A stretch of DNA of 64,000 nucleotides from Gemmatimonadaceae bacterium. Its GTDB lineage: Bacteria > Gemmatimonadota > Gemmatimonadetes > Gemmatimonadales > Gemmatimonadaceae. The notes below the pieces were generated by a model. That model was not told where the DNA came from. It saw nothing but the letters and a program-made list of their open reading frames with translations, and made no database searches. Both the position numbers and the translations under genes were made by a program. The DNA is taken from assembly GCA_947457545.1 (NCBI GenBank), contig CANGXD010000001.1, positions 1 through 64,000 on the forward strand. Reading direction: 5' to 3'. This document shows positions 52,904 through 64,000 of the stretch, piece after piece; the first letter of the stretch is position 1, and each line of letters starts with the position of its first letter.

Positions 52904-54105
52904 CAGGCCCGCACTCCCTCATCAGCTTCCGCGAAGCGTTCGCGGAGTCGGGCCGACAACGTCGGGCCGAGGTAGATCTCCGCTACGGTGTCATCGAAGA
53001 CAAGTTCACGAACTGTACCGGAAACTTTGACGACGCCATCGTACATGATGTACGCGCGGTCCACGATGTCGAGGGTCTGTTCGACGTTGTGGTCGCTGAT
53101 GAGCACGCCTATGCCACGATGGCGGAGTCCTGCCACAATCTGCTGAATGTCGTGCACCGCGATGGGATCGACACCGGCAAAGGGTTCGTCGAGCATCATG
53201 AACTTGGGCTGCGTGACCAGCGCCCGCGTGATCTCCAGGCGGCGACGCTCACCGCCGGAAAGCTGGTATGCACGACTGTTGCGCAAGTGCTTGATGCTGA
53301 GCTCGTCGAGCAACGTCTCGAGGCGCTCCTTTCGTTCGGACGCCGATAGATCAAGCGTTTCCAGAATCGCCAAGATGTTCTGCTCTACCGTCAACTTACG
53401 GAAGATCGACGGTTCCTGCGAGAGATAGCCGATCCCTTTTCGCGCCCGCTCGTACATCGGCATGTTGGTGATATCGGTGCCGTCGAGGGAAATCTTCCCT
53501 GTTTGCGGCGCGATGAGACCAACCAGCATGTAGAAGGTCGTGGTCTTGCCTGCGCCGTTCGGGCCAAGCAATCCGACGATTTCCCCCTGCGCCACGCGCA
53601 GCGCGACGTCATTCACCACCCGACGGTTGCGGTATACCTTCACCAGTCCCGTGGCGCTCAGCACCGAGGCATCGTCGGCGACCGCCGCACGCGCACTGGG
53701 TGTTGGCGCGGCGGCATGTTCGCCGGTTACGAGCATCGCACGTGCCAGATCGGCACGACGGGGTTGCACGGCCTCCCACACCGCGGGCACCACGCGAATG
53801 ACCGTGCCCGGTTCGACCTCCCCGTTGGCGAACGGTTCGAGAATGCCACTCGCAGCCAGCCGCGGCAGCAGTGCCGCCGTGAGATGGCTGCTCACGTCGT
53901 TCGGGGCGAGCGTCCGGCCGTCGCGGTGCTGCTCGATGAAGCGGCGCGTCACCGCGTGCATGGGGACGGCGCCGGTCATATCGGCGCCGTCGATGATGGC
54001 ACCCATGACGATGGCCAGCGAACGGTCGCCGTGCACAGCATGCTCCATCAGCGACATGATGTCGCTGGCTGCGGCGGTCGGACGCGGTTCAGGCGAGTCG
54101 TTCAT
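52903..54105 (-). CDS. lptB: LPS export ABC transporter ATPase LptB with N-terminal extension
   Basis: 400 aa, where LptB is normally about 240. The ATPase domain begins near residue 148. Walker A is GPNGAGKTT (181-189), the signature is LSGGERRR (282-289), Walker B is FMMLDEPF and the H-loop is SDHNVEQT. Residues 1-~145 are extra, with a helical, possibly winged-helix-like region ([15 protein letters not shown]...) followed by an Ala-rich linker. ATG 54105 overlaps the lptA-like stop, so the extension is translated unless the internal ATG at codon 124 is used. LptB powers LPS extraction with LptF/LptG (not in window). Confidence 0.92.
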   Translation of the reverse strand: MNDSPEPRPTAAASDIMSLMEHAVHGDRSLAIVMGAIIDGADMTGAVPMHAVTRRFIEQHRDGRTLAPNDVSSHLTAALLPRLAASGILEPFANGEVEPGTVIRVVPAVWEAVQPRRADLARAMLVTGEHAAAPTPSARAAVADDASVLSATGLVKVYRNRRVVNDVALRVAQGEIVGLLGPNGAGKTTTFYMLVGLIAPQTGKISLDGTDITNMPMYERARKGIGYLSQEPSIFRKLTVEQNILAILETLDLSASERKERLETLLDELSIKHLRNSRAYQLSGGERRRLEITRALVTQPKFMMLDEPFAGVDPIAVHDIQQIVAGLRHRGIGVLISDHNVEQTLDIVDRAYIMYDGVVKVSGTVRELVFDDTVAEIYLGPTLSARLRERFAEADEGVRA

Positions 54106-55838
54106 GGACGGCGACGGATGTCGAAGGGCGAAAAAGAAGCTGCGGGTTCGTTAGCGGGCGGAACGTTTCCCGGTGGTCGTTTGGGCGGCTGTTGAGGCTG
54201 GCCACGGGGGGGAGCGGGTGGACGAGCGCCACCCTGCCCCGTTCCACCCTTCGGCTTGCCGGCCGTCGTGTCTGATAGACTGTCCGGAGCGGCTTCGAGA
54301 AACACACCCGAGGCGGCCGAATCGACCCGGACATCCTGAACGGTCCCCGAGTCGAAATGCACGAAGATGCGAACGCCCCGCACATAATTGATCGACGGCG
54401 GGGTCGTGATCCCCTTGGCATTGGCGAAATGGAACAGCGAGCTGGCGTTGCCGAGGGCGCGGATCTCCTTGACCCGAGCGCTGCTGGAATCCGGCCGTCC
54501 GGGGGCAGCAGGCGCGGTGACCGTCACCGACGTGCTGTCGAAGAACGCCAGAATGCTGTCGCCGCGCAGCAAGTCCTTGTCTTTCGTGCGCATCTTGAGG
54601 CTGTCTGGCGTCCCCGCCGCCGTCGCGTCTCCGATCGCACGGACCTCGCGCAACTGCTTGTCCGCCAGGCGAATACTCATCGAATCGGCCATCACGTCCT
54701 GTTGCGGCGTGGTGGCTTTCGCTCGACCTGCCCCGAACGCAAACGCCTGTTCGAGCTGCTGATCCTTGAGCCGGACATCAATCGTCTCGGCCGTCAGCAC
54801 GAGGTCGTCGCTCGTGGCGACGCCCTTATGCCGCGCCACCACCCGATTGAGCTTTCGATCCGTGCTGAACAGGTCGATCGTATCGCCGACCAAGGTGAAC
54901 TGCTGCGCGGTGTCCTTGTTCACGATCTTGGCGCTACGCACGAGTCGAGAGCGCTCAGAGATCTTGTCGAAGGCAGCCGAGTCGGACCGCGCGTTGATCT
55001 TCTCGCGATCGATCTGCACGTCGCCCCATGCCATGAGCAACGAATCGCCGGCATCCTCAAACCGGTTGGCGGTAACGACCGTCGGCGCCTGCGCGCGACC
55101 GGAACTGTCTTTCTCCACCAACCGCGCCGTGGAGCGAGACGGGGCAATCAGCCGCGAGAGCGGACGTTCCGGCGTACTGCGGAAATACTCGATGCTCGGT
55201 CCGATGAACGAACTGCCAGATGAGAGCTGCGTCGCGACGACGTTACCGTCGGCGTACAGTCTGCCCTCGCGCGTAAAGTACGTGGCGTGCGTCGCCGTGA
55301 TCTGCACCTTGTTCGGCTCTTCATACACGACATTGCCGTACAGATTCACGATGCCGGGCGCCTGGAACTGTTCGGCACTGTCAGCCCGCAAGCGATTGTT
55401 TTCGCCCTGGCAATGGCCAACAAATCCACCGCCGATGAAGGTATTCGAAATTCCATCGGACATACGACTGTACAGCAGTCGTGTCTCCGGCGGTGATTCG
55501 GAGAAGTCCATCACGCATGGCTTGGACGCTGCCGGTTTTTTGGTCGCCGCCCGCTTGTCCGCGCTCTTTACCGGGGTGGTGTCTGCGCGAGCCGCGACGG
55601 AATCGGCGCCGGCTACGCGCACCGTCGAGTCCGGCTTTTGGGCGGGCATGCTGGCACTATCCGGGGCGGCGACCTTGGCGCTGTCGCGTCGCGCTTGCTC
55701 CACCGCCGGCGCCGGCGTCGTTGGCCGGGGCGCACGATTGCCGCCGCGGCAACTGGCGAGCGTCGTCGCCACGGCGACGGCCCACAGTACTCCGCCGCGC
55801 TGTCGACGCGCGTTCAGCCCTCCCCGCGCGTTTTTCAA
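54102..55838 (-). CDS. lptA: LptA/OstA-like LPS transport protein, oversized lipoprotein form
   Basis: 578 aa. The N-terminus has a lipobox, TLASC, after a hydrophobic run ([14 protein letters not shown]), so it is probably a lipoprotein. A low-complexity Ala/Pro/Asp segment (~35-105) precedes OstA-like beta-jellyroll repeats (e.g. [34 protein letters not shown]). The C-terminus is Pro/Gly-rich. LptA normally has ~180 aa and is a free periplasmic bridge. The start is TTG 55838, overlapping the lptC stop (TTGA); no ATG is near. Context between lptC and lptB fixes the family. Confidence 0.8.
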   Translation of the reverse strand: MKNARGGLNARRQRGGVLWAVAVATTLASCRGGNRAPRPTTPAPAVEQARRDSAKVAAPDSASMPAQKPDSTVRVAGADSVAARADTTPVKSADKRAATKKPAASKPCVMDFSESPPETRLLYSRMSDGISNTFIGGGFVGHCQGENNRLRADSAEQFQAPGIVNLYGNVVYEEPNKVQITATHATYFTREGRLYADGNVVATQLSSGSSFIGPSIEYFRSTPERPLSRLIAPSRSTARLVEKDSSGRAQAPTVVTANRFEDAGDSLLMAWGDVQIDREKINARSDSAAFDKISERSRLVRSAKIVNKDTAQQFTLVGDTIDLFSTDRKLNRVVARHKGVATSDDLVLTAETIDVRLKDQQLEQAFAFGAGRAKATTPQQDVMADSMSIRLADKQLREVRAIGDATAAGTPDSLKMRTKDKDLLRGDSILAFFDSTSVTVTAPAAPGRPDSSSARVKEIRALGNASSLFHFANAKGITTPPSINYVRGVRIFVHFDSGTVQDVRVDSAASGVFLEAAPDSLSDTTAGKPKGGTGQGGARPPAPPRGQPQQPPKRPPGNVPPANEPAASFSPFDIRRRP

Positions 55839-56401
55839 CGTGCGGGCACCTGCACAGGAGCAATACCCTTACACGTCTTCAGGCATTTGAAATTGTTGAG
55901 CTTCGGGTCCGACTCGAACCCGATCCCCGAGAGTTGCCGGGTTGGCTCGTTCAGCACAAAGGAGGAATCCGAGAAGAACTGGTTGCGAATCTGATCGAAG
56001 ACCAACTGCTGCGAGGTGAATCGCTTCCCGTCTTCCCGCACGACGACGACGTCACCGCGCGCCTCCAATCGCTGGAGCCGCGAATTGTACGTGCCCGCCT
56101 TCGAGGTCAGCACGCCGTCCTTGAGGCCCTGCGCCGTGAAGAACGTCATGTTGACGCGGCGCATCTCGAGCCGGGTCCCGTCTTCGTAGATGAAGGCGGT
56201 ATCGGCGAGCAACTCGCCATTGCTCACCCCCTTATTGGTGAGAATGTGCCGAACCCCGAACCCCATCTGATCGGCGGAGTCGGGCATGGCGCTCGTCTGC
56301 GCACGCTTGGGGGCAGCCGCCTTCTTCTTGGGACATCCGGCGGCGGTGAGGAGCACCACGGCCGCACATCCCCCAATGACGCGCATGAAGAACCGGGTCA
56401 T
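55835..56401 (-). CDS. lptC: LPS export periplasmic protein LptC
   Basis: 188 aa from ATG 56401, overlapping the kdsD stop. After a hydrophobic start it has a lipobox-like LLTAAGC (Cys ~23), whereas E. coli LptC is held by an uncleaved helix. The rest fits the LptC jellyroll: ADTAFIYEDGTRLEMRRVNMTFF, then SKAGTYNSRLQRLEARGDVVVV and TSQQLVFDQIRNQFFSD. It passes LPS from LptBFG to LptA. Confidence 0.88.
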   Translation of the reverse strand: MTRFFMRVIGGCAAVVLLTAAGCPKKKAAAPKRAQTSAMPDSADQMGFGVRHILTNKGVSNGELLADTAFIYEDGTRLEMRRVNMTFFTAQGLKDGVLTSKAGTYNSRLQRLEARGDVVVVREDGKRFTSQQLVFDQIRNQFFSDSSFVLNEPTRQLSGIGFESDPKLNNFKCLKTCKGIAPVQVPAR

Positions 56402-57405
56402 ACGGCTCCCGCGCGCATGAGGTCGTGCAGATGCACAACGCCTACAAGGCGCTTCGCCGCATCGACGACTGGCATGGCCATGATTCCAAACGTTTCCATG
56501 CGGTGCACTACGGCACTCCCCAATTCGTGGTCTTCAGCGGTGCGCGGCGACGTCGTCATGACCGTCGCCACCGGTACCGACAATACGTCGTGTTGGCGTT
56601 CCAGCAGGCGCGTGAGATCTCCAGCGGTGACGACCCCGGAAACCCGCTCCTGTTCCACGACAATGGCAATGCCGCGCCGTTCCGCGAGCAGGACGACCGC
56701 TTCGCGCATGGTCGCCATCGGGTCGAGAATTGGCAGTGGCGCGGTGACCATGACATCGGAAACGCGCGTAAGCAACCGGCGTCCAAGCGCCCCGCCCGGG
56801 TGCAACCGGGCAAAGTCGTGCGCCTGAAATCCCTTCGCTTGCAACACGGCCACCGCCAGCGCATCGCCGAGCGCCATGGTCACGGTGGTGCTCGTCGTCG
56901 GTGCCAGATCGTGCGGGCACGCTTCCTCCTTCACGAGGAGATCCAGCGTGACATCGGACAGTCGCGCCAGCCGGGACGTTGCAACGGCGGTCATCGCAAT
57001 ACGCTTTACGCCCATCCGGGCCAGTGCCTCGATGAGGCCCAGCAGTTCGTCGCTCTCGCCACTCTTCGAAATCAGAATGGCCACATCGTCGGGGCCGACA
57101 ATGCCGAGATCGCCGTGCACGCTCTCCACCGGATGGAGAAACATGGCCGGCGTGCCCGTCGAGGTGAACGTCGCCGCCATCTTGCGCCCCACCAAGCCCG
57201 ACTTCCCAACGCCGGCTACGATCACGCGACCAGTGCACGTGGCCAGGAGGCGTACCGCATCGGCGAACGCCTCGCCAAGCGCGGCTTCACTGGCGCGTAG
57301 CGCCTCCGCTTCGAGCGCCAATACGCGACGCCCTCTCTCAACGATGAGCGCCGTATCGGAGAGATCGCGGCCGAGCTCACGTGATGCCGGCATGGGCGCC
57401 CTCAC
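56398..57405 (-). CDS. kdsD: D-arabinose 5-phosphate isomerase KdsD
   Basis: Makes D-arabinose 5-phosphate from ribulose 5-phosphate, the first Kdo step. 335 aa: SIS domain (GRVIVAGVGKSGLVGRKMAATF, ILISKSGESDELL) followed by two CBS domains (VSDVMVTAPLP, VATVMTTSPRTAEDHELG). The standard KdsD layout is complete. Start is GTG 57405 (overlaps kdsC stop) or ATG 57393. The stop overlaps lptC. Confidence 0.95.
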   Translation of the reverse strand: MRAPMPASRELGRDLSDTALIVERGRRVLALEAEALRASEAALGEAFADAVRLLATCTGRVIVAGVGKSGLVGRKMAATFTSTGTPAMFLHPVESVHGDLGIVGPDDVAILISKSGESDELLGLIEALARMGVKRIAMTAVATSRLARLSDVTLDLLVKEEACPHDLAPTTSTTVTMALGDALAVAVLQAKGFQAHDFARLHPGGALGRRLLTRVSDVMVTAPLPILDPMATMREAVVLLAERRGIAIVVEQERVSGVVTAGDLTRLLERQHDVLSVPVATVMTTSPRTAEDHELGSAVVHRMETFGIMAMPVVDAAKRLVGVVHLHDLMRAGAV

Positions 57406-58036
57406 TGCGGAATCTCCGTCGCGACGGCAACATCATCGACGCTGCGACTGTGGACATACCGCTCGACGGCATCAGTCCACTCATCACGGGCGGTGAGCAA
57501 CAGTTCACAGAATTCCCGAACAGCGCCAAACCCGCCGCGCGCCGAGAGCTGCAGATGCGACGCGCGCGCGGCTTCGGCGGTGCAATTGCCCACCGCCACC
57601 GGCAATCCTACCGCACGCAACACCGCAATGTCCGGCAGATCGTCCCCAACGAATGCGACCTCGTCGAGGGAAATGCCCAGCGACTCGCACAAGCGCTTGA
57701 GCGCGGGAAGCTTTCGCGCATGGGGATCCTGGATGCAGGCGTCCACGCGCAGCTCACGCGCACGGGTCGCCACGCTCTCCGACACCCGGCCCGTGATGAT
57801 CGCGACCTTGAGCCCACACTCGCGCAGCATGGCCATGCCGAGCCCATCCTGCACATCGTACCGCTTGAGTTCGAACGGCACGGGGCCGCCCGCGTGCTGT
57901 GCACTGCCGAGGTACAGCCCGCCATCGGTAAGCACACCGTCCACATCGAAGCCGACGAGCTTGATGCGCTTGGCCAGTGCAGGTTCGATGCGTGGCGCGT
58001 GCACCACGAGCGGCGGCAGCCCGTCCGTCGATGACA

Positions 58037-58037
<1 letters not shown>
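57402..58037 (-). CDS. kdsC: 3-deoxy-D-manno-octulosonate 8-phosphate phosphatase KdsC
   Basis: HAD phosphatase that removes phosphate from Kdo-8-P. 211 aa from ATG 58037, which overlaps the kdsA stop. Motif I is GFDVDGVLTDGGLY and motif II/III is AIITGRVSES with FVGDDLPDIAVL. The C-terminal end (SARGGFGAVREFCELLL) is as in KdsC. The track's extra N-terminal residues come from reading into kdsA. Confidence 0.94.
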
Positions 58038-60594
<2,557 letters not shown>

Positions 60595-61368
60595 CTAGTC
60601 GAGCGCGTTCGATGTACGGCCTTCAAGCCCTGCATCCCAGCGCGCGTTCGCGCGCTGGAGATCGTCTTCGGTATCAATGCCACCTTCGGCACTTGGCACA
60701 TGCGCCACCCCAATGGCCACGCCATGCGCAAGCGGTCGAAGCTGTTCGAGTCGTTCGACGAGTTCGAGCGGGTGTGGCGACCACTGGACCCACTGCTGCA
60801 ACGCCGTTCGCGTGTACGCGTACACCCCCACGTGCTGGCGGACCAGCGGCGTCAACAGGGACGCGTCGGACGGGTCGCGCAGATAGGGAATGGGTGCCCG
60901 TGAAAAATAGAGCGCCCGCCCCTCATCGGTGCATACGACTTTGACCACATCGGGGCGCAGCAGCGCGTCGGTGGCGATGGAGACCGCCGCTGTCCCGACG
61001 GGGGCAAAGCCGCTCGTCACCATGGCCACGGCACCCGCGAGTGCTTCACGGGTCACGAACGGTTCGTCACCTTGTACATTGAGCAAGGTCGAGTACGCAG
61101 CAAACTCCGGCCGCGCCGCCACTTCGGCGACCCGATCGGTCCCGCTGGGGTGATCGTCCCGGGTGAGAACCACAGGAATGCCACGTACGGCACAAGCCTC
61201 GCGGATGTCGTCATGGTCGGTGGCGACGACGATGCGGTCGGCCACCTCAAGCGCGGCGACGCGCTGGTAGACTCGGACGACCAGCGGTTCGCCCCCGAGG
61301 AGGCGAAGCGGTTTGCGGGGAAGTCGCGTCGCGCCGAGGCGCGCCGGGATCACCGCGAGGACAGCCAT
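60595..61368 (-). CDS. kdsB: CMP-Kdo synthetase KdsB
   Basis: Activates Kdo with CTP to CMP-Kdo for lipid A glycosylation. 257 aa from ATG 61368; the track start at 61491 adds 41 residues not in the family. Motif VIPARLGATRLPRKPLRLLGG near the N-terminus, VNVQGDEPF-type segment LLNVQGDEPFV, and DTEDDLQRA at the C-terminus. It is the first gene of the long - strand unit, with a promoter 46 bases upstream. Confidence 0.94.
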   Translation of the reverse strand: MAVLAVIPARLGATRLPRKPLRLLGGEPLVVRVYQRVAALEVADRIVVATDHDDIREACAVRGIPVVLTRDDHPSGTDRVAEVAARPEFAAYSTLLNVQGDEPFVTREALAGAVAMVTSGFAPVGTAAVSIATDALLRPDVVKVVCTDEGRALYFSRAPIPYLRDPSDASLLTPLVRQHVGVYAYTRTALQQWVQWSPHPLELVERLEQLRPLAHGVAIGVAHVPSAEGGIDTEDDLQRANARWDAGLEGRTSNALD

Positions 61369-61390
61369 TGTCCAGGAATCAGGGGCGTGG

Positions 61391-61418
61391 TTGCAGCAAA
61401 ATTCACGCCAGTTAAGAT
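61391..61418 (+). promoter_or_regulatory. Possible promoter of terC, overlapping the kdsB promoter
   Basis: On the + strand, TTGCAG, 16 bases and TAAGAT. The -10 lies on top of the kdsB -10 on the other strand, so the two would compete. Confidence 0.35.
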
Positions 61419-61442
61419 ACCCCACTCGGCACGCGAAGGCAA
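61414..61442 (-). promoter_or_regulatory. Sigma-70-type promoter of the kdsB operon
   Basis: On the - strand, TTGCCT, a 17-base spacer and TATCTT fit a -35/-10 pair (4 of 6 each). Transcription would start near 61407, giving a leader of about 39 bases before kdsB. Confidence 0.55.
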
Positions 61443-61481
61443 ACACGCGGCCGCCCCTTTTTGTCACTTGCACCGAACGGC

Positions 61482-62429
61482 ATGCCCGCATCGTGGTGGA
61501 TCGGCTTCAATCTCCTGATTCTTGTCCTGTTGGCCCTGGATCTGGGGGTCTTCAACCGGAAGGCGCACACCGTTTCGGTGAAAGAAGCGCTCGGCTGGAG
61601 CGCCGTCTGGATTTCCCTGGCTATCGGGTTCGGCCTGTGGATCGGCCGAGAGATGGGTCGTCAGGCCATGCTGGAGTTCTATGCCGGTTATCTGGTCGAG
61701 CAGGCGCTCTCGGTAGACAACCTGTTCGTGTTCATCCTGGTGTTCGGCTACTTCAAGATTCCGCCGCAACTCCAGCACCGGGTGCTCTTCTGGGGCATTC
61801 TGGGGGCGCTCCTAATGCGTGGCGCCATGATCGGCGCCGGCGCCGTATTGCTCGCCCAGTTCCACTGGATCATTTACCTCTTCGGCGCCTTCCTCATCTA
61901 TACCGGCTTCAAGATGGCGTTCGGCGGCGAGAGTGAAATCGAGCCCGAGCAGAACCCCGTCATCCGCCTGGTGCGTCGATTCGTCCCGATGACCACCAAG
62001 TTCCACGGAGAGAAGTTCTTCGTACGCGAAGCGCTCGAGCCGGGGGGGCGCCTTCGCTACGTGGCGACGCCACTCCTTGTTGTACTGGTGCTCGTCGAAA
62101 CCACAGATGTCGTCTTTGCCGTCGATTCCATCCCGGCCATCTTCGGCGTCACGCGCAATCCATTTCTGGTGTACACGTCGAACGTGTTTGCCATTCTCGG
62201 ATTGCGCTCGATGTACTTCGTGCTTGCCAACATCATCGGCAAGTTCTACCTGCTCAAGTATGGCTTGTCCGTCGTGCTTGCGTTCGTCGGCGCCAAGATG
62301 CTGCTCTCGGAAATCATGCCGATTGGCATCGGCGTGTCGCTCGGAGTGGTGGCGGCCGTGTTGGTCGGTAGCGTGCTGCTCTCGCTGCTGATTCCGAACA
62401 AGCAGGCTGCAGACGGCGACGGCCACTGA
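61482..62429 (+). CDS. TerC-family membrane protein
   Basis: 315 aa with about 9 membrane segments. ATG 61482 is used rather than the in-frame TTG 61461. Signature segments EQALSVDNLFVFILVFGYF, VLVETTDVVFAVDSIPAIFG and NVFAILGLRSMYF carry the conserved acidic residues of TerC/Alx. Family members are linked to tellurite resistance and, more recently, manganese export. It is the only + strand gene to the right of dif in this window. Confidence 0.92.
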   Translation: MPASWWIGFNLLILVLLALDLGVFNRKAHTVSVKEALGWSAVWISLAIGFGLWIGREMGRQAMLEFYAGYLVEQALSVDNLFVFILVFGYFKIPPQLQHRVLFWGILGALLMRGAMIGAGAVLLAQFHWIIYLFGAFLIYTGFKMAFGGESEIEPEQNPVIRLVRRFVPMTTKFHGEKFFVREALEPGGRLRYVATPLLVVLVLVETTDVVFAVDSIPAIFGVTRNPFLVYTSNVFAILGLRSMYFVLANIIGKFYLLKYGLSVVLAFVGAKMLLSEIMPIGIGVSLGVVAAVLVGSVLLSLLIPNKQAADGDGH

Positions 62430-62443
62430 CCGTCACAATCTCC

Positions 62444-62476
62444 GTCCTTCGGCGGCTATGCGCGTACCGAAGGGCG
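62444..62476. terminator. Shared terminator between terC and trpG
   Basis: CCGTCCTTCGG and CCGAAGGGCGG form an almost perfect hairpin between two convergent genes. It overlaps the last codons of the amidotransferase gene and may serve both strands. Confidence 0.55.
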
Positions 62477-63055
62477 GACGCTACGCGACATGCGCAGAAA
62501 GTTCACGAGCAAGGTACGCCCATGCTCCGTGAGGATGGATTCGGGGTGGAACTGAACGCCCCACACCGGGTGCTCACGATGCTGCAGGGCGTGAATCTCC
62601 GTGGCATCGTCGGTGGCCACCGCGGTGACCTGCAGGCACGCGGGCAGTGTTTCACGCTTCACGACCAGTGAGTGATAGCGCATGACGCCGAAGGGCGAGG
62701 GAACGTCCTGAAAGAGGCCGGTCCCGTCGTGCACGAGCCGCGACATCTTGCCGTGCATGACGCGCGATGCGCGTACTACGTCGCCACCGTAGGCTTCGCC
62801 AATCGCCTGATGTCCGAGGCACACGCCCAGCAGCGGAATTGCGCCGCCATACCGGCGAATAACGTCGACCGAGATGCCGGCTTCTTTGGGTGAGCACGGG
62901 CCCGGCGACACGACGATGGCCTCCGGCGCCATCTGGCCCACCTGGTCTACCGTCAACGCGTCATTCCGGTGCACCTCGAGCTGCTCGCCGAGCTCACCGA
63001 AGTATTGCACCAAGTTGTACGTGAACGAATCGTAGTTGTCGATGACGAGAAGCAT
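62456..63055 (-). CDS. trpG: Anthranilate/aminodeoxychorismate synthase glutamine amidotransferase
   Basis: Class I glutamine amidotransferase (199 aa) that hands ammonia to the TrpE or PabB subunit. [16 protein letters not shown] at the N-terminus, catalytic Cys in LGVCLGHQ, and [11 protein letters not shown] near the C-terminus. Without trpE/pabB nearby it cannot be assigned to tryptophan or folate; it may serve both, as PabA does in Bacillus. It lies 15 bases after xerD. Confidence 0.9.
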   Translation of the reverse strand: MLLVIDNYDSFTYNLVQYFGELGEQLEVHRNDALTVDQVGQMAPEAIVVSPGPCSPKEAGISVDVIRRYGGAIPLLGVCLGHQAIGEAYGGDVVRASRVMHGKMSRLVHDGTGLFQDVPSPFGVMRYHSLVVKRETLPACLQVTAVATDDATEIHALQHREHPVWGVQFHPESILTEHGRTLLVNFLRMSRSVRPSVRA

Positions 63056-63070
63056 GGCCGTCGCGGAAAG

Positions 63071-63985
63071 TCAGGAACGCGGGTGGAACTGCTTGTGCAC
63101 ACTCCGAAGATACTCACGATCCACGTGCGTGTAGATCTGGGTGGTCGCGATATCGGCGTGACCAAGCATCTCCTGCACTGCCCGCAGGTCTGCGCCGCCT
63201 TCCAGCAGATGCGTGGCGAATGAGTGACGTAACGTGTGCGGCGAAACGGCCTTCTCGATGCCGGCCTGCTCCACGTATTTACGCAAGATCTTCCAGGCCC
63301 CCATCCGCGTGAGTGGCCTCCCCTGCCCGTTCAGGAAGAGAATGCCTTTGCCATGCCCGCGCTCCAGCACCGGGCGAAGTTCGCGTGCGTACACGGCAAC
63401 GGCACCGATGGCCGAGCGGCCGATGGGGACGAGCCGCTCCTTGCTCCCTTTGCCAAACACGCGCACCAAGCCGTCCTCGAGCAGCACGTCCTTCACCGCC
63501 AGTCCGATCCATTCGGACACGCGGAGCCCCGCGCCATACGCCAACTCGAGCATGGCGCGATCACGGAACGCCAATCGTTCATCCAGCTGCGGCGCTGCCA
63601 GCAGACGGGTGACCTCGTCGACCGAGAGCACCTCCGGGAGTGTGCGCCACCGCTGCGGCGAATCGAGCCGCTCCGTGGGGTCCGTGTGCACCAGCCCCTC
63701 GGCGATCATGATGCGAAACCACGTACGAAGCGCCGAGATGTTGCGGCGGATAGAGCTACCGGCGAGTCCGAGATCCTTGAGATGGTACACGAACTCGCGA
63801 AGGATGCCGGGCGAAATGTCGCGCGCACTCGCTACGCCGTGCTCACGCAGATACGCCGCACAGCGAATGACATCGCGACGGTACGCCTCGATGGTCCGCG
63901 GAGATGCGCCTTCCTCGAGCGCGAGCGCATCTTCGAACGCCTGCAAGAAGAAGCCACGGCGCAGTGTGCGCTCTTCGTCGCTCAT
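63071..63985 (-). CDS. xerD: Site-specific tyrosine recombinase XerD
   Basis: 304-aa integrase-family enzyme that, with XerC, resolves chromosome dimers at dif. N-terminal SAM-like core-binding domain (~12-98; TIEAYRRDV), then the catalytic domain with Arg155 (GLRVSEW), Lys179 (GKGSKER), His250/Arg253 (HTLRHSFATHLL), His276 (LGHADIATTQ) and Tyr285. All catalytic residues are present. Its start ATG is at 63985. Its predicted target lies at 43711. XerD rather than XerC is chosen by overall similarity and is not certain. Confidence 0.9.
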   Translation of the reverse strand: MSDEERTLRRGFFLQAFEDALALEEGASPRTIEAYRRDVIRCAAYLREHGVASARDISPGILREFVYHLKDLGLAGSSIRRNISALRTWFRIMIAEGLVHTDPTERLDSPQRWRTLPEVLSVDEVTRLLAAPQLDERLAFRDRAMLELAYGAGLRVSEWIGLAVKDVLLEDGLVRVFGKGSKERLVPIGRSAIGAVAVYARELRPVLERGHGKGILFLNGQGRPLTRMGAWKILRKYVEQAGIEKAVSPHTLRHSFATHLLEGGADLRAVQEMLGHADIATTQIYTHVDREYLRSVHKQFHPRS

Positions 63986-64000
63986 CGGGGCGGCGCCCGT

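Overview
The window is about 64 kb of a high-GC (roughly 60-65% by eye), densely packed chromosome from a Gram-negative-type (diderm) bacterium. It carries BamA, Skp, the lipid A genes lpxA/B/C/D/K, the Kdo genes kdsA/B/C/D and lptA/B/C. It also has a LpxC-FabZ fusion, a McsA-McsB-ClpC arginine-phosphorylation cluster and a BshC-like enzyme. This mix, with a PorV-like protein beside era, fits Gemmatimonadota (Gemmatimonas-like) best. That placement is inference from family content, not a database result. No prophage, insertion sequence or CRISPR array is seen; this is core chromosome.

Layout of the left part. Positions 1-43.5 kb are entirely on the + strand: the 3' end of a 5S rRNA gene; era with two secreted proteins; a GGDEF-like regulator with an MJ0042 zinc-finger protein; prfB (with a programmed +1 frameshift), lysS, a LolC/E-like permease, lolD, mcsA, mcsB and clpC; then an envelope operon bamA-skp-lpxD-lpxC/fabZ-lpxA-(gnnA-like)-lpxB-DUF374 acyltransferase-lpxK. 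It continues with gdh, rlmH, bshC, murJ, uvrC and thrC; a secreted TPR protein; DUF512-der-plsY-gpsA-merR-surE-pcm; a disordered protein, acylphosphatase and apt; tRNA-Arg(CCT); and a membrane-anchored TPR protein.

At 43.6-44.0 kb lies a ~450-bp non-coding region with a very good match to a chromosome dimer resolution (dif) site. DnaA-box-like motifs surround it. Gene polarity flips exactly here: + genes converge with - genes. I read this as the replication terminus of the chromosome.

Layout of the right part. From 44.0 to 61.4 kb, 14 genes on the - strand are almost gapless and could be one transcript starting at a promoter near 61.42 kb. In transcription order they are kdsB-pyrG-kdsA-kdsC-kdsD-lptC-lptA-lptB-rpoN, then two glycosyltransferases, a flippase-like membrane protein, a YfhO-family protein, a DPM1-like glycosyltransferase and dapF. 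terC is divergent (+), followed by a trpG/pabA-type amidotransferase and the tyrosine recombinase gene xerD (-), whose product would act at dif.

How the genes work together. The window supplies lipid A assembly, Kdo synthesis (with CTP synthase feeding KdsB), LPS export (LptB/C/A), outer-membrane protein insertion (BamA/Skp) and lipoprotein sorting (Lol). It also supplies peptidoglycan precursor flipping (MurJ), phospholipid entry (PlsY/GpsA) and a probable polyprenyl-phosphate-sugar glycosylation module. The non-standard points are the orphan GnnA-like dehydrogenase, the LptB N-terminal extension, the lipobox-bearing LptA-like and LptC proteins, a hairpin-rich leader before the DUF512-der operon, and the DnaA-box-like cluster beside dif.
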